Positions 1 through 7,203 of a stretch of 64,000 bases of DNA are shown piece by piece; positions within the stretch are counted from its first letter, which is position 1; each line of letters opens with the position of its first letter. The translations under genes were made by a program, and so were the position numbers. The stretch is from assembly GCF_000959725.1 (NCBI RefSeq), contig NZ_CP009323.1:2666001-2730000 (forward strand), read 5' to 3'. This DNA comes from Burkholderia gladioli (lineage in GTDB: Bacteria; Pseudomonadota; Gammaproteobacteria; Burkholderiales; Burkholderiaceae). Below the pieces are notes generated by a model. The model was not told the origin of the DNA. It saw nothing but the letters and a program-made list of their open reading frames with translations, and did no database searches.

Positions 1-1117
1 CGAGGATCGGGCGGCGATGCGGGTAGGCGAAGGTGACGCGGTCGAATTCGACGCGCCCGCCGCGCGACTTCAGCTCGACGGCATCCGAGCGGTCCGGCAT
101 GCCGTGCGGCTCGAGGATGGTCTGCACCGCCTCGGCCAGACGTGCGATGTGCTGGGTCACGTCCACCAGTGCCACCGCCAGGTCGCGCGTGCCGTGCAGG
201 ATGGTGAAACCGAGCGAGCTGACCAGCACGATGTCGCCGGAGGTGGCCTTGCCCTGGTCCCAGAGCAGCAGCGCCCAGCCCAGCAGGCCGGCCGACAGCA
301 TGGCGGTGATCACCGCGTGCAGCAGGCGAAGCTTCTCCAGGTAGAGCAGGCTCTGCTGACGCGCGTCCATCTCGGCCTTGACGGTCTGGCCGAAGCGCTT
401 CTGCTCGCGCAGCGTCATGCCGAAGGCGCGCACCAGGGCCATGTTGCCGATCACGTCGACCAGCTCGCCGTCCACCGCCGCGGCCTTGGTGGCGAACGTG
501 TGATGGCGTGCCGAGCCGCGCCCGGCCAGCTTGAACAGCACCACGGCCAGGATCGCCGAGGCGGTGAACAGGCCCAGCGCCATCAGCGGGTTGACCACGA
601 TGATCATCACGATCGCGCCCATCACCGCGATGCACGGCGGCAGCACGTTCCAGGCCATGGTGTTCTCGGACGTGTAGACCGCGTTCGAGGTGGCGGTGAT
701 GCGGCTGGCGAGCGTGCCCGGCTGTTTCTCCGCGTAGTAGGTGGGCGAGTGGCCGCTCAGGTACTGGAACAGGTCGCGGCGCAGGTCGCCGGTGACCGCC
801 ACGAAGGTATGCGCGGCGAACCAGCCGCCGACGCGCCAGAGCAGGTTGTCGGCCGCGATCAGGCCGACCAGCAGCGCGAACGCGCCCCACAGCGGGCCCG
901 GATGATGGCGGCCGCCGGCCAGCACGTCGATCAGGTGCTTGATCGCGTATTGCGAGCCGAGCGCGCAGCCGACCGCGGCCAGCACGCTGGCCAGCACGAT
1001 CAGGTGGGCGACGGGATGCTTGCGGATATAGCGGAACAGAAACGCAAGGGGACGGCTCGCATAGCTCGAGAGCTTCGCGTTGTGGGCGTTGCGCTGGGCA
1101 GGTGTGAGAGCTTCCAA
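1..1117 (-). CDS. ABC transporter, fused permease-ATPase (partial, 5' end of gene)
   Basis: About 372 codons of an MsbA/LapB-type ABC exporter half-transporter, running off the left edge. A membrane domain with hydrophobic segments begins near residue 25 (after FLFRYIRKHPVAH) and includes the exporter-type stretch around GDLRRDLFQYLSGHSP and TYYAEKQPGTLASRITATSN. The reading frame ends at the first strand of the nucleotide-binding domain (VEFDRVTFAYPHRRPIL), so Walker A and later motifs lie outside the window. No ATG is in frame near the 5' end; TTG at 1117 (LEALTPAQRNAHNAK) is the best start, with an in-frame GTG further upstream as an alternative. A minus-strand TACAAT at 1209-1204 could be its -10. 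Substrate cannot be told. Confidence 0.8.
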   Translation of the reverse strand, partial: MEALTPAQRNAHNAKLSSYASRPLAFLFRYIRKHPVAHLIVLASVLAAVGCALGSQYAIKHLIDVLAGGRHHPGPLWGAFALLVGLIAADNLLWRVGGWFAAHTFVAVTGDLRRDLFQYLSGHSPTYYAEKQPGTLASRITATSNAVYTSENTMAWNVLPPCIAVMGAIVMIIVVNPLMALGLFTASAILAVVLFKLAGRGSARHHTFATKAAAVDGELVDVIGNMALVRAFGMTLREQKRFGQTVKAEMDARQQSLLYLEKLRLLHAVITAMLSAGLLGWALLLWDQGKATSGDIVLVSSLGFTILHGTRDLAVALVDVTQHIARLAEAVQTILEPHGMPDRSDAVELKSRGGRVEFDRVTFAYPHRRPIL

Positions 1118-1742
1118 AATGTGTGCGTGTGGTCGAACGGAGGTTGAGCGGGGCGTGGGTGCGTCGCGCGCCGCGATGGTCCGCGATGCGGACGAAAGCC
1201 GGCATTGTAAACAAGCCCGACGTTTGTGCCGCACCGGATCGCATCCGATCTGCAGTCCGCGCTGCATTTTGGGATAAAATCCGGCGGCTCGCACTCTTTC
1301 CGCGCGGCTTGCGCGGACGTCGGTCAGTCGGCAAAACGAAAGGCGACGCCGACCCTAATGGTGCCGCAGCGCCGCCCGTGATGGTCCTACTCTAATTCCG
1401 CCTTGAAAATCCAAGGGTTGCAAAATGTTGCGCCTTTGTAACAAGGTAAATTCTTTGAAATGTTCCGCGCCGGACCCAGCTTTCGGTCCGATAATGCGCC
1501 TCGGGCTAACCCTGAGTCATTTTTACAGGGCGGGCCGGCAGCGGTTCCGGAGTACGCAGGAATTTTTACGGGATGCTGTCAACGCGGGACGTCGAGATCC
1601 GTTGAATGCAAGTGCGCCGTCAGCCGATGGTGCCTCGATGCCGCGAGCCGGTGGTGGGTCTTCCCACTTTTTGAACCATGTCCGGCTCGCCGGACGGCAG
1701 GGCTTACGGCCCACTTAGTCTGATTTTTTAGGAGTTTCCCAG
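1118..1742. other. Long intergenic region / leader of the glycosyltransferase gene
   Basis: 625 bases between two genes pointing away from each other. It is less GC-rich than its surroundings around 1400-1500. On the minus side TACAAT (1209-1204) may serve the ABC transporter gene. On the plus side TAAAAT at 1275-1280 is a possible -10 that would give a leader of about 450 nt. Small hairpins are visible, such as CCTTG/CAAGG near 1402-1418 and GTGGG/CCCAC followed by five T at 1654-1672. The open frames in this stretch have no recognisable coding character and are not called. Confidence 0.4.
1654..1672 (+). terminator. Possible leader attenuator hairpin
   Basis: GTGGG-TCTT-CCCAC (1654-1667) followed directly by TTTTT (1668-1672), 70 bases before the glycosyltransferase start codon. 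A five-pair stem is weak, but the position inside a long leader is where an attenuator would sit. No anti-terminator partner was identified. Confidence 0.25.
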
Positions 1743-2807
1743 ATGCGAATCGCTCAAATCGCTCCGTTGCACGAGGCGGTTCCCCCCAAGCTCTACGGCG
1801 GCACCGAACGCGTGGTGTCCTACCTGACCGAGGCACTGGTCGAGATGGGCCATGACGTGACGCTGTTCGCGAGCGGCGATTCGCAGACCTCGGCGAAGCT
1901 CGAAGCCTTCTGGCCGCAGGCGCTGCGCCTGGATCCGACCATCCGCGACGTGATGGCGCCCCACATGCTGCTGCTGGAAGAAGTGCGTCGCCGCGCCGAC
2001 GAGTTCGACGTGCTGCATTTCCACATCGACTACTACCCGTTCTCGCTGTTCTCGCGCCAGCCGGTGCCGCATGTCACGACCATGCACGGCCGCCTGGACC
2101 TGCCGGAACTGCAACCGATCTTCAATACCTTCAACACCGTGCCGGTGGTGTCGATCTCGGACAACCAGCGCATCCCGCTGCCGCAGGCGAACTGGCAGCC
2201 GACCGTCTATCACGGCCTGCCGGAAAACCTGCTGACGCCGCCGAAGGACGCCAAGCCGAGCTACCTGGCCTTCCTGGGTCGCATCTCGCCGGAAAAGCGC
2301 GTCGACACGGCCATCCGCATCGCCGAGCAGGCCGGCCTGCCGATCAAGATCGCGGCCAAGCTGGACAAGGCCGACCGCGCCTATTACGAAGAGAAGATCA
2401 AGCCGCTGTTCGCGCTGCCGCACGTCGAGTACATCGGCGAGATCAACGAATCGCAGAAGGCCGAGTTCCTCGGCAACGCGCACGCGCTGCTGTTCCCGAT
2501 CGACTGGCCGGAGCCCTTCGGCCTGGTGATGATCGAGGCGATGGCCTGCGGCACGCCGGTGATCGCATTCAATCGCGGTTCGGTGCCGGAAGTGATCGAC
2601 AACGGCGTGTCGGGCTTCGTGGTCGAGGACGAGATCTCGGCGGTGGCCGCCGTCAAGCGACTGGACACGCTGCCGCGCGAGAAGGTTCGCGGCGCGTTCG
2701 AGTCGCGCTTCTCGTCGAAGGTGATGGCCGCCAACTACATCAAGGTCTACGAAGAGCTGCTGCGCCAGAGCCGTCGCACGGTGCTGCGCGAAGTCAACGC
2801 CAACTAA
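1743..2807 (+). CDS. GT4-family glycosyltransferase
   Basis: 354 residues with GT-B fold features: an N-terminal domain opening MRIAQIAPL with the acceptor-side loop KLYGGTERVV (residues 16-25), and a C-terminal donor domain with FLGRISPEKRVD and the E-x7-E motif in EPFGLVMIEA followed by CGTPVIAFNRGSVPEVI. This is the retaining glycosyltransferase group 1 family, which uses nucleotide sugars in the cytoplasm to build polysaccharide, lipid-linked sugars or trehalose/glucan-like products. The ATG is preceded by AGGAG. It stands alone between a long leader and a strong terminator. Acceptor and sugar cannot be deduced. Confidence 0.85.
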   Translation: MRIAQIAPLHEAVPPKLYGGTERVVSYLTEALVEMGHDVTLFASGDSQTSAKLEAFWPQALRLDPTIRDVMAPHMLLLEEVRRRADEFDVLHFHIDYYPFSLFSRQPVPHVTTMHGRLDLPELQPIFNTFNTVPVVSISDNQRIPLPQANWQPTVYHGLPENLLTPPKDAKPSYLAFLGRISPEKRVDTAIRIAEQAGLPIKIAAKLDKADRAYYEEKIKPLFALPHVEYIGEINESQKAEFLGNAHALLFPIDWPEPFGLVMIEAMACGTPVIAFNRGSVPEVIDNGVSGFVVEDEISAVAAVKRLDTLPREKVRGAFESRFSSKVMAANYIKVYEELLRQSRRTVLREVNAN

Positions 2808-2831
2808 GCGCGCGCTTTTCGACGCCGGTCT

Positions 2832-2872
2832 CGACGCCCCGCAGGGTTTGCCCTGCGGGGCGTCGTGTTTTT
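2832..2872 (+). terminator. Rho-independent terminator after the glycosyltransferase gene
   Basis: A 15-pair perfect stem, CGACGCCCCGCAGGG (2832-2846) against 2851-2865, with a four-base loop, then TGTTTTT. It begins 25 bases after the stop codon. The rest of the gap to 3114 holds the promoter noted next and nothing else recognised. Confidence 0.9.
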
Positions 2873-3057
2873 GGGCGGCCCGCGCACGGCGGCGGGAGCG
2901 GGCGCCAGGCTCGCCCGGTGCCTGCCTTCGGGCCACGCCGGCGCCGGGCGGGGCACCCCGCCCGCACCGGTGCGGGCGGTGTTGTATCCGCGCCGCGCGA
3001 CCCGGCGAAACGCCGTCGAGCCGCGGGGTTTCCGCATGGGCGAGCAGGTCATGCCCC

Positions 3058-3063
3058 TATAAT
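3058..3063 (+). promoter_or_regulatory. Probable -10 element of the next membrane-protein gene
   Basis: A perfect TATAAT (3058-3063) followed by GGCCGTGCC, 52 bases before the TTG start. No good -35 hexamer is visible 16-18 bases upstream. The near-identical string TATAATGGCCG recurs at 5161, before the GntR-type regulator. Confidence 0.45.
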
Positions 3064-3114
3064 GGCCGTGCCGTAAAATCCGGCACCCGCAGGCAGATCG
3101 ACAGGAGAGTTGTT

Positions 3115-4410
3115 TTGGCGAGAACGAAAACCACGCGCGCAAGTCCGGCCCCCGGTGCCGGCGTCATCTTCGCGTTGCGCGCGATCGGTCTCGTGCTGCT
3201 CGTTCGCTGGTTGCACGCGATGGCCCAGATGGACTGGTCGACGGTCTCGACCATGGCATCCTCGCCCTGGGCCTGCGTCAACCTGGTATTCCTGTTCCTG
3301 CTGCTGACCCTGCCCGGCGCCGTCGCGCGCGCCGAGCGGCCCGCCCATCCGCTGCCGCAATGGCTGCGCCAGGCCTTGCGACTGTTCGCCCTGCTCGGTT
3401 TCCTGTTCGCCGCCTGGTCGGTCGGCGCCTTCATCTGGTTCGCCGGCTGGCGGCGCGGCATGCATGCCGTGGTGGCCAGCAACGGCTGGCTGGTCGCGGC
3501 CCCGCTGCTGTATGCGGCGGTGGTCTGGATCTGCCGGCCGCAGCCGCTGTGGCGTACCAATATCGCCGCGCGCCGTTTCGCCATCGGCCGCTACGCGATC
3601 TCGATCGATGTGCTGACGCGCACCGTGGTGGTCTGGATGGAGAGCCGCAAGGTCGGCCAGTACGACGCGCGCGAGCTGGCGGTGCGCTGGCCGCGCGGCA
3701 CGATGCTGCCGCCGGCGGCGGCCTTCGTGCCGGCCCCGGCGGGCGCGGCCGAGCCTTTCGTGCCGGGCATGCCGGCGGGGGCAAGCGATCGTGGTGCGGC
3801 GGTCAGTACCGCCGTGCCGGTGGCTGATTCTGCGATGGCAGCCGAGGCGGTGCTTCCGGCCGAGTCGCCGATGAGCGAGGGCGGGGCACGGGCGGAATCC
3901 GCCGAGCCGCCCGCAACGGCGGCCCAGGCCGCGGTTTCGACTGCGGTGCCGCTGGACGCGTCCTCGGCGATCCAGCCGGAGCCGGGCGCGATCGCACCGC
4001 AAGCCGCCGCCGCGCCCGCGATCGATTCTTCCGCGACGGAGCAGGCGCTGCCGATCGACAAGCCCGCCGATGTCGAAACCTCCGCGCCGGCCGCAACCGT
4101 CGAGGCCGCCTCGGCGCAGCCCGATCTTCCGATCGATACCGCTTCGATCGACGTTTCCGCCTCGGCCCCAAGCGCCGACACTGCCGCGACGCCGCCCAAC
4201 TCCCAGGCCGCCTATGGCCGCCCCGGCGTGCCGCTGGCCGGCGATATCCCGCGCGGCCGGCCGTTCTCGCGGCCCAAGGTCGAGCTGCTGTGGAATTCGC
4301 CGGCGGCGGTTGGCCACAACCGCAAGAGCGTGATGCGCGCGCCGCTCGCCACCGAAGGCGATCGGGCGGCCGCCCGCGCGCTGGACGCCACGCTCAGGCA
4401 GTTCGTCTGA
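3115..4410 (+). CDS. Membrane protein with long Ala/Pro-rich acidic tail
   Basis: 431 residues if started at TTG 3115, chosen because GGAGAG lies six bases upstream and translation from earlier codons would cross the promoter. The first ~160 residues hold about four hydrophobic segments (FALRAIGLVLLVRWL; LVFLFLLLTLPGAV; ALLGFLFAAWSVGAFIWF; WLVAAPLLYAAVVWIC), then a ~50-residue beta-like stretch and a ~180-residue low-complexity tail rich in Ala, Pro, Ser and acidic residues, ending in a basic-hydrophobic C terminus. No family was recognised. It is followed after 31 bases by the DUF2214 gene and may share its transcript. The tail gives long false frames on the other strand. Confidence 0.7.
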   Translation: MARTKTTRASPAPGAGVIFALRAIGLVLLVRWLHAMAQMDWSTVSTMASSPWACVNLVFLFLLLTLPGAVARAERPAHPLPQWLRQALRLFALLGFLFAAWSVGAFIWFAGWRRGMHAVVASNGWLVAAPLLYAAVVWICRPQPLWRTNIAARRFAIGRYAISIDVLTRTVVVWMESRKVGQYDARELAVRWPRGTMLPPAAAFVPAPAGAAEPFVPGMPAGASDRGAAVSTAVPVADSAMAAEAVLPAESPMSEGGARAESAEPPATAAQAAVSTAVPLDASSAIQPEPGAIAPQAAAAPAIDSSATEQALPIDKPADVETSAPAATVEAASAQPDLPIDTASIDVSASAPSADTAATPPNSQAAYGRPGVPLAGDIPRGRPFSRPKVELLWNSPAAVGHNRKSVMRAPLATEGDRAAARALDATLRQFV

Positions 4411-4441
4411 ACGCGTTCGCACCGGCCCCGAGGAGACGAGC

Positions 4442-4909
4442 ATGATCACCCACTGGCTGCTGGCCGCGATCCATCTCAGCGCATTCGGCCTGGCCCTGGC
4501 CGCGATCGCCACGCGCAATCGTGCCTTCAAGCGCATCGCGGCGACCGACTCGCCGCAGGTCGCCGACCTGCGCGCGCTGTTCCGGGCCGATACGGGCTGG
4601 GGGCTGACGGCCCTGGTGCTGATCGTCACGGGCCTGATGCGCGCCTTCGGCGGTTTCGAGAAGGGCAGCGCCTACTATCTGCATGCGCCCCTGTTCCACC
4701 TGAAGATGACGGCCCTGGTGATCATCCTGCTGCTGGAGATCCGGCCGATGCTGGCGCTGATCCGCTGGCGCGGCGCGGTGGCACGCGGCGGCATGCCCGA
4801 CGTTTCGCGTGCCCATGGCTATTCGCGGATCTGCCACGCGCAGGCCGCGTTGATCATCGTCATCGTGTTCGCGGCGGCCGGCATGGCGCGCGGCGTGTTC
4901 GCGGGCTGA
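4442..4909 (+). CDS. DUF2214 family integral membrane protein
   Basis: 155 residues, four predicted membrane helices: WLLAAIHLSAFGLALAAIA, TGWGLTALVLIVTGLMRAF, FHLKMTALVIILLLEIRPML and ALIIVIVFAAAGMARGVF. The pattern, including the His residues in the first and third helices (AAIHLSAF, FHLKMTAL), matches the DUF2214/YphA-like family of unknown function, in which such His residues suggest haem or metal ligation (inference). GAGGAG precedes the ATG. It lies just downstream of the Ala-rich membrane protein in the same direction. Confidence 0.8.
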   Translation: MITHWLLAAIHLSAFGLALAAIATRNRAFKRIAATDSPQVADLRALFRADTGWGLTALVLIVTGLMRAFGGFEKGSAYYLHAPLFHLKMTALVIILLLEIRPMLALIRWRGAVARGGMPDVSRAHGYSRICHAQAALIIVIVFAAAGMARGVFAG

Positions 4910-5228
4910 ACCGCGACGGGGCAGGTCGACGATTCTTTCGACGGGCTTTCCGTTCGGGCTGCGCGATGGCGTTGTTTTCGCCTCCGCCACGCCGCGGTTC
5001 AAGCCCAGGAGTGAGCACGGCACGTTCCCGAGACTGGCTTGTATAGGCCGCTCCAGAAGTGCGATGATTCGACATCCGACCGCGTGCAGCGCGATCCCGC
5101 CAGATCCCCGTCGACAAAGGATTGGGGGAAACATCAGTCATCGGACGACTAGCGAGGCAGTATAATGGCCGCGCCAATTCGACCTCATCCGCTCACGATC
5201 GGATCATCATTTTAAGGATACAGGCCCC
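4910..5228. other. Intergenic region with promoter of the GntR-type gene
   Basis: 319 bases. Apart from the palindrome and TATAAT at 5134-5166, described separately, nothing recognisable was found; no terminator is evident after the DUF2214 gene. Confidence 0.4.
5134..5166 (+). promoter_or_regulatory. Promoter and candidate operator of the FadR-type regulator
   Basis: TATAAT at 5161-5166 lies 62 bases before the ATG. Just upstream, GTCATCGGACGAC (5137-5149) is an imperfect palindrome of the form GTC-N-TC-N-GA-N-GAC, placed where it would cover the -35 region. The ten bases TCAGTCATCG (5134-5143) recur exactly at 6107-6116 upstream of udh, which suggests one regulator acting on both genes (inference). 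Confidence 0.4.
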
Positions 5229-5987
5229 ATGTCCGTGCCCGCGCTTCCCGTGCCCCCGCGTCGCCGCGCTCGCAGCCTCGCGCAAGACGTCGTCGACGCA
5301 CTGACGTCGCAGATCGAGAACGGCACCCTGCGGCCCGGCGACAAGCTGCCGACCGAGACCGAGGTGATGGCCAGCCAGGGTGTGAGCCGCACCGTGGTGC
5401 GCGAGGCGATCTCGCGGATGCAGGCCAGCGGCCTGATCGAGACGCGCCACGGCATCGGCAGCTTCGTGCTGGCGCCGGAGCGCCGCCGCGCGCTCGGCAT
5501 CGACCCGGCCACCATCACCACGCTGCGCGACGTGCTCGCCGTGCTCGAGCTGCGCATCAGCCTGGAGAGCGAATGTGCCAGCCTGGCTGCCCAGCGCGCC
5601 AACGAGGCCGATCTCGTCGCGCTGCGCCGCGCGCTCGACGCGATCGCGCAGAGCGCCTCGAGCGGGCGCGACACCGCCCAGCTCGATTTCCACTTCCACC
5701 TGCAGATCGCGCAAGCCACCGGCAACCGCTATTTCGTCGACATCATGACCCAGCTCGGCACCTCGATCATCCCGCGCGCGCGGGTGAATTCGGCGCGCTT
5801 CGCCGGCGACGACCTGGAGCGCTACGTCGGACGTCTGAACCACGAGCATGAGGCGATCTTCGAGGCGATCGCGCGACGCGATCCGGAAGCGGCGCGCGCG
5901 GCGATGCGCACCCACCTGACCAATAGCCGTGAGCGCCTGCGCCGCGCGCACGAAGCGGCTGAAGCCGGCCGCGACGGCCACGAGTGA
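5229..5987 (+). CDS. FadR/GntR-family transcriptional regulator
   Basis: 252 residues. The N-terminal winged helix-turn-helix (about residues 12-80) has the family signature LRPGDKLPTETEVMASQGVSRTVVREAISRMQASGLIETRHGIGSFV; the C-terminal FCD domain holds the ligand pocket, with metal-type ligands in LDFHFHLQIAQATGN and LNHEHEAIFEAI. AAGGA precedes the ATG. The next gene is a uronate dehydrogenase, so the likely effector is a hexuronate or aldarate and the likely role is repression of uronate use, but that rests on context only. Regulators of this class commonly control their own gene as well. Confidence 0.85.
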   Translation: MSVPALPVPPRRRARSLAQDVVDALTSQIENGTLRPGDKLPTETEVMASQGVSRTVVREAISRMQASGLIETRHGIGSFVLAPERRRALGIDPATITTLRDVLAVLELRISLESECASLAAQRANEADLVALRRALDAIAQSASSGRDTAQLDFHFHLQIAQATGNRYFVDIMTQLGTSIIPRARVNSARFAGDDLERYVGRLNHEHEAIFEAIARRDPEAARAAMRTHLTNSRERLRRAHEAAEAGRDGHE

Positions 5988-6106
5988 GCCGGCTGGCGGC
6001 GCCCAGGCCGTCACGGCGTCGCTCCCAAGCCGCTGCTGAGGTGAATCGCGGGCGGCCATTGCCGGCCGCGGTTCCGGCTACGGGTTCTCGCTCAGTGTCC
6101 AAAACG

Positions 6107-6124
6107 TCAGTCATCGTATAAGAT
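6107..6124 (+). promoter_or_regulatory. Candidate operator over the udh promoter
   Basis: TCAGTCATCG (6107-6116) repeats the motif upstream of the regulator gene. It runs into ATCGTATAAGAT (6113-6124), a near-perfect palindrome (ATC-K-TATA-M-GAT) that contains a -10-like TATAAG (6117-6122). A repressor bound here would block the promoter 78 bases before the GTG start. Confidence 0.4.
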
Positions 6125-6201
6125 CGCGGTTCTGGCGTTCGGCTGCGTTCGCGGCCCGCCTTGCCACCGTATCGACACCGACCTTCAGAGAGGATCCCGC
6201 C

Positions 6202-7044
6202 GTGACTTCGCCGACTTCCACGACCGCCAAGCCGTTCCGCCGCCTGCTGCTGACCGGCGCGGCGGGCAATCTCGGTCGCCAGCTGCGCGCCGCGCTCGGC
6301 GACTGGGCCGACATCGTCCGCGTCAGCGACATCGCCCCGCTCGGCGACGCGGCCCCGCACGAGGAAGTGGTGGTGGCGGACTTGGCCGATCGCGCGGCCG
6401 TCAACGCGCTGGTCGAGGGCGTCGACGCGATCATCCACCTCGGCGGCATCTCGGTCGACGCGCCCTTCGATGCGCTGATCGAAGCCAACATCCGCGGCGT
6501 CTACAACCTCTACGCCGCCGCCCACCAGTTCGGCGTGCGCCGCGTGGTCTACGCCAGCTCGAACCACGTGGTGGGCTTCCACCCCGTCACCGAGGTGGTC
6601 GACATCGATTCGCCGATGCGCCCCGACTCGCTCTACGGCGTCACCAAGTGCTTCGGCGAATCGCTGTCGCGCTACTACTACGACCGTTTCGGCCTGGAGA
6701 CGGTGTGCCTGCGGATCGGCTCCTCGTTCGACGTGCCGAAGAACCCGCGCATGCTGGTGACCTTCCTGAGCTTCCGCGACTTCATCGAGCTGGTGCGCTG
6801 CTCGCTGATGACCAACCGCGTCGGCCATGCGATCGTCTACGGCGTGTCGGACAATCGCACCAAGTGGATCGACAACGGCAAGGCGCAATTCCTCGGCTTT
6901 CGCCCGCAGGACAGCTCGGCGCCGTTCGAGCACCTGTTCCCCGCCAGCGGCCCGGACCGCAATCTCGACGATCCGGCGCAGCGCTACCAGGGCGGCGCCT
7001 TCGTGGTCGGCGAGCCGATGGGCGAGCCGAAGATCACCCGGTAA
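6202..7044 (+). CDS. udh: NAD-dependent uronate dehydrogenase
   Basis: 280 residues, an extended short-chain dehydrogenase. The Rossmann motif TGAAGNLG is at residues 18-25, HLGGISVDAPFD at 79-90 and the catalytic YxxxK at Y145/K149 with an upstream serine in VYASSNHV. The sequence HLGGISV and the C-terminal RNLDDPAQRYQGG are typical of uronate dehydrogenases that oxidise galacturonate or glucuronate to the aldarolactone, the first step of the oxidative hexuronate pathway. GTG start with GAGAGGA upstream. The preceding FadR-type regulator supports the role. Further pathway enzymes are not in the window. Confidence 0.8.
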   Translation: MTSPTSTTAKPFRRLLLTGAAGNLGRQLRAALGDWADIVRVSDIAPLGDAAPHEEVVVADLADRAAVNALVEGVDAIIHLGGISVDAPFDALIEANIRGVYNLYAAAHQFGVRRVVYASSNHVVGFHPVTEVVDIDSPMRPDSLYGVTKCFGESLSRYYYDRFGLETVCLRIGSSFDVPKNPRMLVTFLSFRDFIELVRCSLMTNRVGHAIVYGVSDNRTKWIDNGKAQFLGFRPQDSSAPFEHLFPASGPDRNLDDPAQRYQGGAFVVGEPMGEPKITR

Positions 7045-7161
7045 GGACCGCGGAAAAGCCGCTGCCCCGGCGGCCATCGATGGGCCGGCGGGGTAGCGGG
7101 GCGGCGCTCGCGGCGATCGATCGACAGCACGATCGCCGCGGCGGCGCGAGAGACCCGGCAG

Positions 7162-7203
7162 ACGGCGAGCGTCGCATCACGCGACGCTCGCCGTTGCCGT
7201 TTA
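7162..7203. terminator. Hairpin between convergent udh and plc genes
   Basis: A 14-pair perfect stem, ACGGCGAGCGTCGC (7162-7175) against 7181-7194, with a five-base loop. The T-tract on the plus side is poor (TGCCGTTT). It sits between two convergent genes and could act for either. Confidence 0.6.

Noticed and set aside
17..1147. Plus-strand frame of 376 codons at the left edge
   Set aside because: The minus strand encodes a clear ABC transporter membrane domain here.
1455..1495. TTGAAA and GATAAT as a promoter for the glycosyltransferase gene
   Set aside because: The spacer is 29 bases, far from the 16-18 required.
3049..4629. Minus-strand frame of 526 codons opposite the Ala-rich membrane protein
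   Set aside because: Gly/Arg-rich mirror of a low-complexity sequence, crossing into a second gene and a promoter.
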